Below, one piece after another: positions 16,551-25,176 of a stretch of DNA of 64,000 nucleotides; positions within the stretch are counted from its first letter, which is position 1; each line of letters begins with the position of its first letter. The translations under genes were made by a program, and so were the position numbers. This stretch comes from Paenibacillus sp. CAA11 (lineage in GTDB: Bacteria > Bacillota > Bacilli > Paenibacillales > Paenibacillaceae): contig NZ_CP028922.1 of the NCBI RefSeq assembly GCF_003060825.1, forward strand, positions 573,001 to 637,000, read 5' to 3'. The notes beneath the pieces are model-generated. The model did not search any database and was not told the origin of the DNA. It saw only the letters and a list, made by a program, of their open reading frames with translations.

Positions 16551-16784
16551 TTAGATTAATGCGATAGCCAGCAGTGTGAACAAGCTTAATGTAAGAATAG
16601 CTCCAGATCCATAACCGTAAGGATAGAAGGCGGAAGTCTGAACCTGCTGTCTTCCTTCTTGTCTAAGGTAGACGTTCTGATGGTCGACATCCACAATGGT
16701 GCCTTCATATCTCTTCCCATCGACGGTCAAGATGCGAACCTTCCTGTTCTTGCATCTCAAGCAATTATAATATGCTTCTGGCAA
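16551..16784 (-). CDS. Small protein with Sm-like segment and hydrophobic C-terminus
   Basis: 77 residues from the TTG at 16784, nine bases after AAGGAGG; the in-frame GTG at 16793 abuts the ribosome site. Residues about 15-50 (RKVRILTVDGKRYEGTIVDV) look like the Sm/LSM beta-strand pattern seen in small bacillar proteins. There follow a Tyr/Gly patch and a C-terminal hydrophobic stretch of about 18 residues. The two Cys (CLRC) near the N-terminus could bind metal or form a disulfide. The function is unknown; a spore-coat or membrane-surface role is possible. Confidence 0.6.
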   Translation of the reverse strand: MPEAYYNCLRCKNRKVRILTVDGKRYEGTIVDVDHQNVYLRQEGRQQVQTSAFYPYGYGSGAILTLSLFTLLAIALI

Positions 16785-17019
16785 TAGTCTCACCCTCCTT
16801 TTAATATCTAATTTATGAGAAGGATGAGAGTTGGGAACGGCGGCTGTTCAAAGTAGACTCTTCACTCGAACTATAAGGGATTGTGCTGCGTTCCTGGGAA
16901 GTGCTTCCTGCCCAGATGGTCTGAACTAGAGAGCGGGCAAGATTCAAAGGTAAGCCGGAAAGGGTATAGAAAGGGGGAAATGATCACAAAAACGATTACA
17001 TATAAAAGAGGTGGAACGG

Positions 17020-17901
17020 ATGAACAAGAAAAGAGGCTCACAGCTTATTCAACAGCTTATTTTTGTAGGACCGACCGCTTTGTTTTTTGTGGTGATCGTA
17101 GCGGTTCCGTTCTTTTTGGGATTGTATTATTCTTTTACGAGCTGGAACGGGATTTCCAAGCATACAGAATGGACGGGGCTTCGCAATTATGTCCATATCT
17201 TTACTAAGGACCCTTCCTTTCTGAATTCATTTTGGTTTACTGCAAAATTCACCGTGCTCGGATTAGTCCTAACTAACCTGCTGGGCTTTGCTCTGGCGTA
17301 CATTCTAACTCGCAAGCTCTTTACGAGAAATGCTATGCGCACCGTCTTCTTTATCCCGCACGTGATTGGAGGTCTGCTGCTGGGCTTTATTTGGCAGTTT
17401 ATCTTTGTCAGGGGCTTTGCATCCATTGGACAGGCTACTGGCTGGTCCTTTTTTAATCTTTCTTGGCTGGGGACAGAGAGCACGGCATTCTGGTCGATTG
17501 TGATTGTATTTGTATGGCAGAATGCCGGGTATTTGATGGTGATCTACATCTCGGCGCTCAACAACGTTCCCAAGGGGCTGCTGGAGGCCGCAAAGGTGGA
17601 TGGAGCAGGCAGATGGCAGGTGCTCAAAAATGTAACCATTCCCCTCGTCATGCCGGCTGTAACGGTATGCTTGTTTCTCTCTATATCCTGGTCTTTCAAG
17701 CTGTTCGATCTGAACCTGTCACTGACCAAGGGCGGGCCGTTCAAGGCGACCGAGTCGGTCGCGCTCAATATTTACAATGAAGCGTATACCCTTAGCCGCT
17801 ACGGTATGGGTTCCGCCAAGGCGATTATATTCTTCGTGATTGTGGCGATCATCTCGATGATTCAGGTGTGGGCTACGAAGCGGAAGGAGGTTCAGGTGTA
17901 A
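17020..17901 (+). CDS. Sugar ABC transporter permease 1 (MalF type), operon 1
   Basis: 293 residues from the ATG at 17020 after AGAGGTGG (a GTG at 17011 lies within the site). Six membrane helices. The ATPase-docking EAA loop reads EAAKVDGAGRWQVLKNVTIP (about 198-217). Partner of the next permease and the lipoprotein in a three-gene CUT1-type importer. No ATPase gene is present, so a shared MsmX-like ATPase elsewhere is inferred. It is clearly paralogous to the permease at 48202, with long identical stretches such as GGLLLGFIWQFIF and LVMPAVTV. Confidence 0.93.
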   Translation: MNKKRGSQLIQQLIFVGPTALFFVVIVAVPFFLGLYYSFTSWNGISKHTEWTGLRNYVHIFTKDPSFLNSFWFTAKFTVLGLVLTNLLGFALAYILTRKLFTRNAMRTVFFIPHVIGGLLLGFIWQFIFVRGFASIGQATGWSFFNLSWLGTESTAFWSIVIVFVWQNAGYLMVIYISALNNVPKGLLEAAKVDGAGRWQVLKNVTIPLVMPAVTVCLFLSISWSFKLFDLNLSLTKGGPFKATESVALNIYNEAYTLSRYGMGSAKAIIFFVIVAIISMIQVWATKRKEVQV

Positions 17902-18797
17902 TGAATACAACCGCGACTACAACTAGAGCAGCAAGTGCCGCTGCTCCGTCACCCGCTACTCCCAAAAAAGAAAGAAGATACAGCGCGTCCCTGCTTATCA
18001 CAGAAGCTGTAATTGTTCTGCTTGGGCTGATATTTCTGGTCCCTTTCTATTTTCTGCTGGTGAACTCGGTTAAGGAGTATGGGGATATCTTGTCCAACTC
18101 TTCCGGCTGGCCGTTAGCCTTTCATTGGAACAATTACGTAGAGGCCTGGAAAGCGACGGATTTCCCCATGGCTTTTCTGAACTCGCTATGGATTACGGTG
18201 GTCAGCAATGTGCTGCTTGCCCTGATCTGTGCTATGGCAGCTTATAAAATGGTGCGCCGGGCGACCTGGTTCAACCGGATTTTGTACCTGGGCTTTGTAG
18301 CGGCCATGGTCATTCCTTTCCAGTCCATTATGATTCCGCTCGTGCAGGTATTGAGTGGGCTGGACATCATGAACAGCCGTACCGGACTTATTATCGCTTA
18401 CCTTGGATTTGGGGCACCGATGACGGTGTTTCTGTTCCACGGATTTGTTAAATCCGTACCGATTGATATTGAGGAAGCCGGACGGGTGGATGGCAGTACG
18501 CCTTACGGCATCTTCTTCCGGCTGGTGCTTCCTCTGATGCAGCCGATTATTGCAACGGTTATCATTCTGAACACCCTCTGGATCTGGAATGACTACCTTA
18601 TGCCTTATCTGATCCTGCAGGATCCGGGCTTACGCACCATTCCCATCGCAACGTACACCTTCTTCGGACAATATACGAAGCAGTGGGATCTGGCGTTGCC
18701 AGCACTAGTGCTGGGCATTACCCCTGTGGTGATCTTTTTCCTGGCGATGCAGAAGTACATTATCGAAGGGGTGTCTGCTGGCTCAGTCAAGGGCTGA
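17901..18797 (+). CDS. Sugar ABC transporter permease 2 (MalG type), operon 1
   Basis: 298 residues from the ATG at 17901, which overlaps the preceding TAA by one base (TAATG) and follows GGAAGGAGG. A Thr/Ala/Pro-rich cytoplasmic N-terminus of about 35 residues precedes six helices. The EAA loop is EEAGRVDGSTPYGIFFRLVLP. The C-terminus ends in the usual EGVSAGSVKG pattern of MalG-type permeases. Translationally coupled to permease 1. Confidence 0.93.
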   Translation: MNTTATTTRAASAAAPSPATPKKERRYSASLLITEAVIVLLGLIFLVPFYFLLVNSVKEYGDILSNSSGWPLAFHWNNYVEAWKATDFPMAFLNSLWITVVSNVLLALICAMAAYKMVRRATWFNRILYLGFVAAMVIPFQSIMIPLVQVLSGLDIMNSRTGLIIAYLGFGAPMTVFLFHGFVKSVPIDIEEAGRVDGSTPYGIFFRLVLPLMQPIIATVIILNTLWIWNDYLMPYLILQDPGLRTIPIATYTFFGQYTKQWDLALPALVLGITPVVIFFLAMQKYIIEGVSAGSVKG

Positions 18798-18850
18798 TCA
18801 GATGAGCGTTTCTGGCGGATAGAGATAGAGGAAGAGGAGGAGAATGATCC

Positions 18851-20107
18851 ATGAGACGTTGGAAATTAGGGCTTGTGCTGCTGATGACTGCAGTATTGGC
18901 ATCCGGCTGCGGAAGCAATAACGATAACGGCGATAAGAAGACCGTGCATATTTTTCAGTTCAAAGTGGAGATCTCTGATGCGCTGAACCGCTTGAAAGCG
19001 GAATATGAGAAGGAGCATCCCGATATCAAGCTGGATATCCAGACAGTCGGTGGAGGAAGCGACTATGGTGCATCGCTGAAGGCCAAAGTCGCCTCGGGAG
19101 AAGAGCCTGATATTTTCACCATCGGCGGCTATGTGGAACGGGATATGTGGATGGACTATCTTGAGGATTTGTCCGACCAGCCTTGGGCGAAAGAGGTTAA
19201 GGATGTGGCCAGAGAGCAAATGACGGTGGACGGCAAGCTGTACGGCATGCCGATGAATCTGGAAGGCTACGGCTTCATGTATAATAAAGACCTATTCGCC
19301 AAAGCGGGCATTACCAAGCTGCCGATGACGATCAGCGAGCTGGAGGAGGCCTGCAAGAAGCTGAAGACGGCGGGAATTACCCCATTTGCCGATGGCTATC
19401 AGGACTGGTTCGTGCTGGGGAATCACAATATTAATGTGGCCTTTGCCCAACAGAAGGACCCTGCGGCCTTTATTCAAGGGCTTACGGACGGTACGGAGAA
19501 ATTTGCCGATAACGAGGTGTTTCAGAAGTGGACCCGGCTGCTGGATATGACCGTGAAATACGGCAACAGCAATCCGCTGTCCACGGATTACAACACCCAG
19601 GTGACCTTGTTCGCCACCGGCAAGGCCGCGATGATGCAGCAGGGGAACTGGACCCAGGTGCAGGTGGATGGCATCAACCCCGACCTGAAGATGGGCTTTC
19701 TGCCGATGCCGATCGACGATACGGCAGAGGACAATGACAAGCTGTATGTCGGGGTGCCCAGCAACTGGGTTGTGAATAAGAACTCCCCGGTGAAGCAGGA
19801 GGCTAAGGATTTCTTGAACTGGATGGTCTCCTCGGATATAGGGAAGCAGTATATTACGAAGGAATTTAAGTTCATTCCGGCAATGAATAATATTAAGGGC
19901 ACTGAAGAGGACCTTGGCAGCCTGGGGGTAGAAATTCAGAAATACGCGGATGCCGGCAAGACGCTAACTTGGAACTGGACCCGGCTCCCGAACGGGATGC
20001 CGCAGGAGCTGTCCAGCAGCATGCAGGCGTATATAGGCGGCAAGCTGACCAAAGAGGAAATGCTGGAGCAGTTTCAAGAGAACTGGGATAATCTAAGTGT
20101 TAAATAG
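18851..20107 (+). CDS. Extracellular sugar-binding lipoprotein, operon 1
   Basis: 418-residue family 1 solute-binding protein. Lipoprotein signal with lipobox LASGC (Cys at about 20), so anchored to the outer face of the membrane. The body shows the MalE-like pattern EYEKEHPDIKLDIQTVGGGSDY and DIFTIGGYVERDMW. The substrate is probably an oligosaccharide, otherwise unassignable. It is homologous to the protein at 50069. GAGGAGGAG precedes the ATG. The operon ends at the hairpin 20130-20163. Confidence 0.92.
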   Translation: MRRWKLGLVLLMTAVLASGCGSNNDNGDKKTVHIFQFKVEISDALNRLKAEYEKEHPDIKLDIQTVGGGSDYGASLKAKVASGEEPDIFTIGGYVERDMWMDYLEDLSDQPWAKEVKDVAREQMTVDGKLYGMPMNLEGYGFMYNKDLFAKAGITKLPMTISELEEACKKLKTAGITPFADGYQDWFVLGNHNINVAFAQQKDPAAFIQGLTDGTEKFADNEVFQKWTRLLDMTVKYGNSNPLSTDYNTQVTLFATGKAAMMQQGNWTQVQVDGINPDLKMGFLPMPIDDTAEDNDKLYVGVPSNWVVNKNSPVKQEAKDFLNWMVSSDIGKQYITKEFKFIPAMNNIKGTEEDLGSLGVEIQKYADAGKTLTWNWTRLPNGMPQELSSSMQAYIGGKLTKEEMLEQFQENWDNLSVK

Positions 20108-20129
20108 AGTAGAAAAATGGATGTATTTA

Positions 20130-20163
20130 AAGAGGCTTCTCCGCGATAGGGAGAAGCCTCTTG
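20130..20163. terminator. Terminator of sugar ABC operon 1
   Basis: AAGAGGCTTCTCC / GGAGAAGCCTCTT stem with a 7-nt loop. The T tract is short. It lies between convergent genes and may serve both strands. Confidence 0.7.
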
Positions 20164-20246
20164 CTATGTGTGTCGGAGGCTGCTGTCCGTCTAGCTCCTG
20201 GTGAGCTTACGGACAACTCCAAGCCTGCCTACAGACTGATGCCGCT

Positions 20247-21035
20247 CTACAATTTCTCAGCGGTCAGAGTGAAAGTCTTCGGAATGCCTTTGTCGAACAC
20301 CTCGGAGGACTGGTTGGGCAGCTCCTCCAGCTGCTTAATGAACAGCCCTGATCCCGCAATGGCGGTTACAATCTCTCCTAGCGTCCAGTGGCGTAAGAGA
20401 ACCTTCTGAATTTCAGGCTCTTTATGCTCGTCCGGAAGGAATTTATAGAAGGAGATATCCTTCTCCTCAAGCGTGGTATCGAAATAATCGCCGGTGACCT
20501 TATGCTTGCGAATGTTAGCTGTAGTCCCGCGCGAGGTGATCAGCTTGGTGGAGATCGGGTGGAAATCCTGCAGGATCAACCGTCCGCCTGGAGCCAGAAG
20601 CCGGGAGACGACGTGAAATAAGGGAGAGAGATCCATAAAATAATGCAGGATGCCAAACTCCATAAATACGATGTCAAATGGATCATGATATATTGATTCC
20701 GGCAGATGAAGCACATCGGACACGATATACTCCAGGGGAACACCGGCTGCTGCCGCAAGCTTGATAGCGTATTGCTCGTTCTCATGTGAGAAGTCGGCTA
20801 CGGTAACCCGGGCGCCAAGCAGGGCGAGAGCTACGGCTTTATTGCCGTTAGAGCCCATCAGGTTTATCACTCTTTTTCCTTGAAGTTCGCCCATATGCTC
20901 CAGCACGCTGCCAATTCTCTTGGCAGGGGTCTCCTTAATCTTGGCGGCAGCCTCCTCAGGCTGGCCAAAGCGCTGAATCCAGGCTTCATAGGTACCTGTG
21001 TTCCAGGCTTCCCGGTTTTGTTCAAATGACTGCAA
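20247..21035 (-). CDS. Class I SAM-dependent methyltransferase
   Basis: About 262 residues. GGAGG upstream favours TTG at 21035 (eight-base spacing), with GTG at 21038 as the alternative. Motif I reads VINLMGSNGNKAVALALLG, an unusual form with NLMGSNG in place of the common E/DxGxGxG. VTVADFS (motif II Asp) and FDIVFMEFGILHYFMDLSPL (post-motif region) follow. The substrate is unknown; small-molecule or ubiE-like methyltransferases share this layout. A single gene with its terminator probably the shared hairpin at 20130. Confidence 0.85.
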   Translation of the reverse strand: MQSFEQNREAWNTGTYEAWIQRFGQPEEAAAKIKETPAKRIGSVLEHMGELQGKRVINLMGSNGNKAVALALLGARVTVADFSHENEQYAIKLAAAAGVPLEYIVSDVLHLPESIYHDPFDIVFMEFGILHYFMDLSPLFHVVSRLLAPGGRLILQDFHPISTKLITSRGTTANIRKHKVTGDYFDTTLEEKDISFYKFLPDEHKEPEIQKVLLRHWTLGEIVTAIAGSGLFIKQLEELPNQSSEVFDKGIPKTFTLTAEKL

Positions 21036-21656
21036 CACGCATTCCTCCATCAGTATCAAAAGTTGTGTAGGCCCATCATACTACAGATTGGCCAGCTTCC
21101 CCAAGCTTCATCCCTAGAGGGGCTGTGTACATAATAGAAGACAGGCATCCGCGGGATGCCTGTCTGTTTGCTTAGTGTTCAGTTTATTTATTTAATGAGG
21201 TACCACCTGCCATGTACACTTGGCGGCGTCCTAATATTCCTTATTCAGACCGTAACCTTCGTTACTATTCTAAAACAACAAAAGCCCTACCTCTCTTTTG
21301 TCCTTGCGGCTCCGATGACCGCGCCAGTGTGAATCAGAACTACTTAGAAAAACTCAAGTCTGCTTCGCAGAAGCCCTAAACTGCAACGTAAGAATAGTTC
21401 ATCTGCTTCAATGGGTCATTGTAATTGGAGTTTTTATACCGTGATGGTATTAGGAGGGTTAAAGCCTAATGAGGAAAAAACTGAAGTTTACAACTCAATT
21501 TATTATTATACACCATAGGGCTATTTGTTGCAAGAGAAAATAAATTTTGTCATAAAATGGACCTTTGTTGCTTATGTCTACTTATAAAATGGTTAAAATT
21601 AAAGTAATAAATAAAATGCATCTAGGCTCTTATTTTTAAAAGGAGGAACATTAGGT
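21036..21656. other. 621-bp region with no clear gene
   Basis: Contains an orphan GC-rich hairpin (21139-21165, AGACAGGCATCC / GGATGCCTGTCT), a weak 55-codon plus-strand frame (21212-21379, listed separately), then AT-rich DNA leading to the 36-residue peptide at 21657. No riboswitch or RNA consensus that I can name. The length and moderate GC of 21180-21480 are unusual for a simple promoter region. Confidence 0.5.
21212..21379 (+). CDS. Doubtful 55-residue ORF
   Basis: ATG at 21212 to TAA at 21379. The product has a CPCGSDD segment and is Arg/Lys/Tyr-rich. The only ribosome-site candidate is GAGG about 12 bases upstream, which is poor. Kept as a low-confidence call because it fills an otherwise unexplained gap. 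Confidence 0.2.
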   Translation: MYTWRRPNIPYSDRNLRYYSKTTKALPLFCPCGSDDRASVNQNYLEKLKSASQKP

Positions 21657-21767
21657 ATGAATCCACATTTAGCCTACTTTTTAATATTTGCTGCTGCCGG
21701 AATTCTGGGGATTGGCGGGATCGGCTGGTGGATGGTCCGACTGGGCAAAGGGGTTAAGGACCGATAA
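21657..21767 (+). CDS. 36-residue single-TM peptide
   Basis: ATG at 21657 preceded by AAAAGGAGGAAC, ending at TAA 21765-21767. It reads MNPHLAYFLIFAAAGI..., with a Gly-rich hydrophobic helix (about 6-27) followed by a basic tail (VRLGKGVKDR), so the C-terminus is likely cytoplasmic. The strong ribosome site makes translation likely. Same length as the peptide at 16239 but not similar in sequence. Function unknown. Confidence 0.6.
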   Translation: MNPHLAYFLIFAAAGILGIGGIGWWMVRLGKGVKDR

Positions 21768-21965
21768 TCCACTTTAGTCACCAGCGAAGCGGTCGTGTCT
21801 GTCAGGCAGGGCTGCTTTTTTCTATGTTTTTTTATCATGTGCCGCTGTATTTGACTTTCCCCGAATATACTTTTGCTAGACTGAAGAGTGCAGCCTTGCT
21901 TCATTAATCTGTCTTTTAAATAAAGTTATGGCTTATGTTCTGTTAAGAAAAAGGGGGAGTCAGAT

Positions 21966-23591
21966 TTGGCAGATCAAGCACAGCCAGCGCTCAAGATTGT
22001 TATTCTGGAAACCAGCGACGTCCATGGATTTATCGTGCCCTATTCCTATGCCGATGGGACGAAGCTTGATTCGGGGCTTGCCCGGCTGGCGGAGGTTATT
22101 CGCAAAGAACGGGAACTGGCGAAGGAGGAAGAAGGGGCTGAGGTATTGCTGATTGACAACGGGGATTGTCTGCAGGGCTCTCCGCTGACCTATTATCAGG
22201 CGAAGGTGGATGATTCACTTCCCAGTGCAGTGTTGGAATGTATGAACTACCTGCGTTATGATGCCGCTGTCCCAGGAAATCATGAATTCAATTTTGGCCT
22301 CGACTATTTGCGCCGAGCCAGAGCTGGCTCCAAATTCCCTTGGCTCTCTGCTAACATTATATCAGAGCGAACAGGGGAGCCGTGGTTCGGCACCCCTTAC
22401 CGGATATGGGAGCTTGCTGGCGGAGTGCGTGTAGCCCTTCTGGGGCTTACTACAAGTTATATCCCGAACTGGGAACAGGCCGAGCATATTGCGGGCATTC
22501 AGTTCGACGACCCTGTAGAGACCGCCCGCCGCTGGGTGCCTTACCTGCGTCAGCAGGAGGAGGCCGATCTGGTCATCGTATCCTATCATGGCGGACTGGA
22601 ACGTGACCCCGAGTCAGGGGAGCCCACCGAGCCGCAGACGGGGGAGAACAGAGGTTATGCACTTTGTACAGAAGTGCCGGGAATCGATGTGCTCCTGACC
22701 GGTCATCAGCACAGACTGCTTGAAGGCTTAGAGATTAGTGGCGTCAGTGTGGTTCAGCCCAGCAGTGAAGGCAAATATCTGGGGAAGGTAACCGTAACCC
22801 TGCACAAACAGCACGGGGTCTGGATGGTAGTTCGCAAGCAGTCCGAGCTTCGCTCTTGTGAGGATCAAGCCGCCGACTTTGAGATTTTAGGCCGGGTTGC
22901 TCCGGCAGAGGAAGCCTTGCAGGAATGGCTGGACCAGCCGATTGGCGAGGTGCGGGGAGAGATGCAAATTGCGGATACAGCGCTTGCCCGGAGAGAGAAG
23001 CATCCCTTCGTTGAGTGGCTGAACAAGGTTCAGCTTGAGGTCAGCGGGGCCGAGTTGTCCTGTACGTCCCTGTTTGATGAGCAAGCGGCGGGCTTTGGCT
23101 CCACAATTACGATGCGGGATATTATTACGAATTATAAATATCCGAATACGCTGCGTGTGCTAAAGCTTTGCGGAGCTGACATCAAGGCGGCGCTGGAGAG
23201 ATCAGCAGCTTATTTCACACTGGACCCTGAAGGGAATATCGTGGTAAATCCGGAATTTTTATATCCGAAGCCGCAGCACTTTAATTACGATATGTGGGAA
23301 GGCATCGAATATGTCCTCGATATCTCAAGGCCGTTGGGAGAACGGGTGACCCGGCTCTTAAGAAACGGTGTTCCAATGAAGCCGGAAGAGGAGTTCAATG
23401 TGGTCATGAACAACTACCGTGCCGGGGGAGGCGGGGATTATTTCATGTTCCGGGATAAGCCGGTCGTAAGAGATATTCCTGCGGATATGGTAGAGGTGCT
23501 GGCTGATTATGTAAGAAAGACCGGGGTCATTGACCCGGTGCTGACCCCCTCCTGGAGCGTGACGGCTGGCAGCAGATCTAAAGTGTTATAA
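21966..23591 (+). CDS. 5'-nucleotidase / UDP-sugar hydrolase family metallophosphoesterase, cytoplasmic
   Basis: 541 residues from a TTG start after AAGGGGGAG. The N-terminal calcineurin-like domain carries ETSDVHG, IDNGDCLQGSP, GNHEFNFG and GHQH, the metal-ligand series of the family. A 5_nucleotid_C domain fills the second half, with NNYRAGGGGDY for nucleotide binding. There is no signal peptide or sortase motif, unlike most family members, so it is a cytoplasmic YunD-like form that may dephosphorylate nucleotides or 2',3'-cyclic nucleotides. Single gene ending at the hairpin 23607-23645. Confidence 0.9.
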   Translation: MADQAQPALKIVILETSDVHGFIVPYSYADGTKLDSGLARLAEVIRKERELAKEEEGAEVLLIDNGDCLQGSPLTYYQAKVDDSLPSAVLECMNYLRYDAAVPGNHEFNFGLDYLRRARAGSKFPWLSANIISERTGEPWFGTPYRIWELAGGVRVALLGLTTSYIPNWEQAEHIAGIQFDDPVETARRWVPYLRQQEEADLVIVSYHGGLERDPESGEPTEPQTGENRGYALCTEVPGIDVLLTGHQHRLLEGLEISGVSVVQPSSEGKYLGKVTVTLHKQHGVWMVVRKQSELRSCEDQAADFEILGRVAPAEEALQEWLDQPIGEVRGEMQIADTALARREKHPFVEWLNKVQLEVSGAELSCTSLFDEQAAGFGSTITMRDIITNYKYPNTLRVLKLCGADIKAALERSAAYFTLDPEGNIVVNPEFLYPKPQHFNYDMWEGIEYVLDISRPLGERVTRLLRNGVPMKPEEEFNVVMNNYRAGGGGDYFMFRDKPVVRDIPADMVEVLADYVRKTGVIDPVLTPSWSVTAGSRSKVL

Positions 23592-23648
23592 ATCATAATG
23601 ACAAATTAAAGGCATGAAGCCAGGATTTCCTGACTTCATGCCTTTTTA
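23592..23648. repeat. Terminator repeat, copy 1 (after the nucleotidase gene)
   Basis: ATCATAATGACAAA spacer followed by a stem AAAGGCATGAAG...CTTCATGCCTTT and T tract. A near copy (about 90% identical over 57 bp by eye) lies at 25091-25147. Works as a Rho-independent terminator for the nucleotidase gene. Confidence 0.85.
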
Positions 23649-23717
23649 GGATGGTTGTTATCCTCACTGCTCTTCTTTAGCCTTCATTTGACTTCATGTC
23701 ATTTGTTCCTGTTTTCC

Positions 23718-24659
23718 CTATAAAGCTCTAACTTGATACCTGCTTCTGCATGAGATCAAATACAATCCGTAACCCACAATATTTGTCAACAAAAATAATG
23801 CAATCCATCCAATATTGCCCTTGCCTTCATAATATGCGTTGAACCCAGCCCAGACCGTGAACAGCAGGCAGTAGCCGCCGAGCAGGAATAATCCCAGACT
23901 GTAGAAAAAGGTATAGTTAAAATAGGTAGCCGCCACGCTGACTATGAAAGAATGGTCGTCAATGACAGGCTCCTCAGCAGCTGAAGAGCTAGCTATATCG
24001 CGAATTGTAGTCTTGATGAAGAAATTGGGCTCTGGTCGGGAAGGTTTCCCCCCTTTGATTTCCAGGTAAAACGAGCTGAAATTAAGCCACTGCTCTGTAT
24101 CTGAATCAGCTGCATACATAAACAATCTGGAAGGCTCAGCCTTCGGCCGATCAAATTGCTCGATGCTAACTCCCTTTACTCCCCAGGTGTTATCTACCCA
24201 GGCCTTGAGTTTATCCTGAAGTGGTTGGGATAGAGCAGTGTTGGAGGGATCCGCTGATTCCTGCTCCACCAATTGATAGGCATCTTCAGCAAATTTTTGT
24301 ACCATTCGTTCATTCCATACGCCAATGATCAGCCCTAGGCAGATGGCGGACAAGACCAGTAGGATGATCGCACTGCGGAGTACTCCGGTGGCAAAACGCC
24401 TTTTGACCGAGTAGATTTTCTCCAGCTCCCGTTTGACTTCACCGGCTTCGCCAAACTGTGACAATGCCATAGCTACCGCCTGTTGTTCGCTAATCCCGGT
24501 CTGCATATGCTCCAGTACCCCCGAGATCAGATTGGCTGTCATTTCCTCGCGGAAATCATTGACTTCGCCAGCGGGTTCTTTCATCAGCTTGCACAACTGG
24601 TCAACATATTCTGTAATCCGGCGGGTAGATTCAGCCGTTAAGCTCACAGATCTCATCAT
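23718..24659 (-). CDS. HAAS-domain (permease-prefix) membrane protein
   Basis: 313 residues. The N-terminal ~90 residues form the alpha-helical HAAS/permease-prefix domain (ITEYVDQLCKLM..., then SEQQAVAMALSQFGEAGEVKREL). A membrane helix follows at about 95-115, then a ~110-residue soluble part, probably extracytoplasmic, and three C-terminal helices (about 230-305). In Bacillota HAAS proteins are typically encoded next to PadR regulators, as here. It overlaps the upstream padR stop by four bases (ATGA), so the pair is coupled. The molecular role is unknown. Confidence 0.8.
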   Translation of the reverse strand: MMRSVSLTAESTRRITEYVDQLCKLMKEPAGEVNDFREEMTANLISGVLEHMQTGISEQQAVAMALSQFGEAGEVKRELEKIYSVKRRFATGVLRSAIILLVLSAICLGLIIGVWNERMVQKFAEDAYQLVEQESADPSNTALSQPLQDKLKAWVDNTWGVKGVSIEQFDRPKAEPSRLFMYAADSDTEQWLNFSSFYLEIKGGKPSRPEPNFFIKTTIRDIASSSAAEEPVIDDHSFIVSVAATYFNYTFFYSLGLFLLGGYCLLFTVWAGFNAYYEGKGNIGWIALFLLTNIVGYGLYLISCRSRYQVRAL

Positions 24660-24997
24660 CGATTCCCTCCTAGTAAGGTATCTATTATGTTGCGGAACAC
24701 CGCCCAGCTTCGCTGGCTTTCCTCCAAGCGTACTTGTCCCTCCGGCAGCAACCGATAATATTTGCGCCGTCCACCACCGCTGGATTCATCGTCTTCTCCC
24801 CAAAAGGCCTCTAGTAGTCCTTGTTTCTCTAACCGCTTAAGCGCCATATACAAGGTGGCTTCTTTAATATCCATCGCACCGCCGCTTATCTCGCGCACTT
24901 TCTTGGCAATTTCATACCCGTACATCGGTTTGTCCTGAAGTAGACTCATGAGAATGACATCGATGTAGCCCTTTAACATCTCTTTATCAAAATCCAA
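24656..24997 (-). CDS. PadR family transcriptional regulator
   Basis: 113 residues from the TTG at 24997, eight bases after GGGAGGG; longer starts run into the terminator repeat. The PadR winged helix is recognised from MYGYEIAKKV and the recognition segment EATLYMALKRLEKQGLL, then the wing with GGGRRKYYRLLPEG. A dimerisation helix follows. It presumably represses its own operon with the HAAS-domain membrane protein; the inducer is unknown. The pair sits between two near-identical terminator sequences. Confidence 0.9.
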   Translation of the reverse strand: MDFDKEMLKGYIDVILMSLLQDKPMYGYEIAKKVREISGGAMDIKEATLYMALKRLEKQGLLEAFWGEDDESSGGGRRKYYRLLPEGQVRLEESQRSWAVFRNIIDTLLGGNR

Positions 24998-25090
24998 TAA
25001 AATGCCCTCCCTGTTTTGACTACTTCGTGTTACGAGGTACATCATATTATGTTTTGGAATAAAATGCAAACTGAAAGGAGCAATACAATA

Positions 25091-25147
25091 ATCATAATGA
25101 CAAACAAAAGGCATGAAGTCAGGGTTTCCTGACTTCATGCCTTTGTT
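25091..25147. repeat. Terminator repeat, copy 2 (after the ApbE gene)
   Basis: Same spacer ATCATAATGACAAA and stem AAAGGCATGAAGTCAGG / CCTGACTTCATGCCTTT as at 23592-23648. It lies between the apbE stop (25177) and padR. On the minus strand the stem is followed by TTTGTTTGTCA, so it can end the apbE transcript. Confidence 0.8.
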
Positions 25148-25176
25148 TAGATTGCTAGTACCTATCCATATTTGCA

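Noticed and set aside
16983-17003. cre site before sugar ABC operon 1
   Set aside because: Only the left half matches the CcpA consensus; the last two positions (CA) are missing.
21139-21165. Hairpin as a terminator
   Set aside because: Neither side has a proper T tract and no gene ends nearby; reported only as an orphan hairpin.
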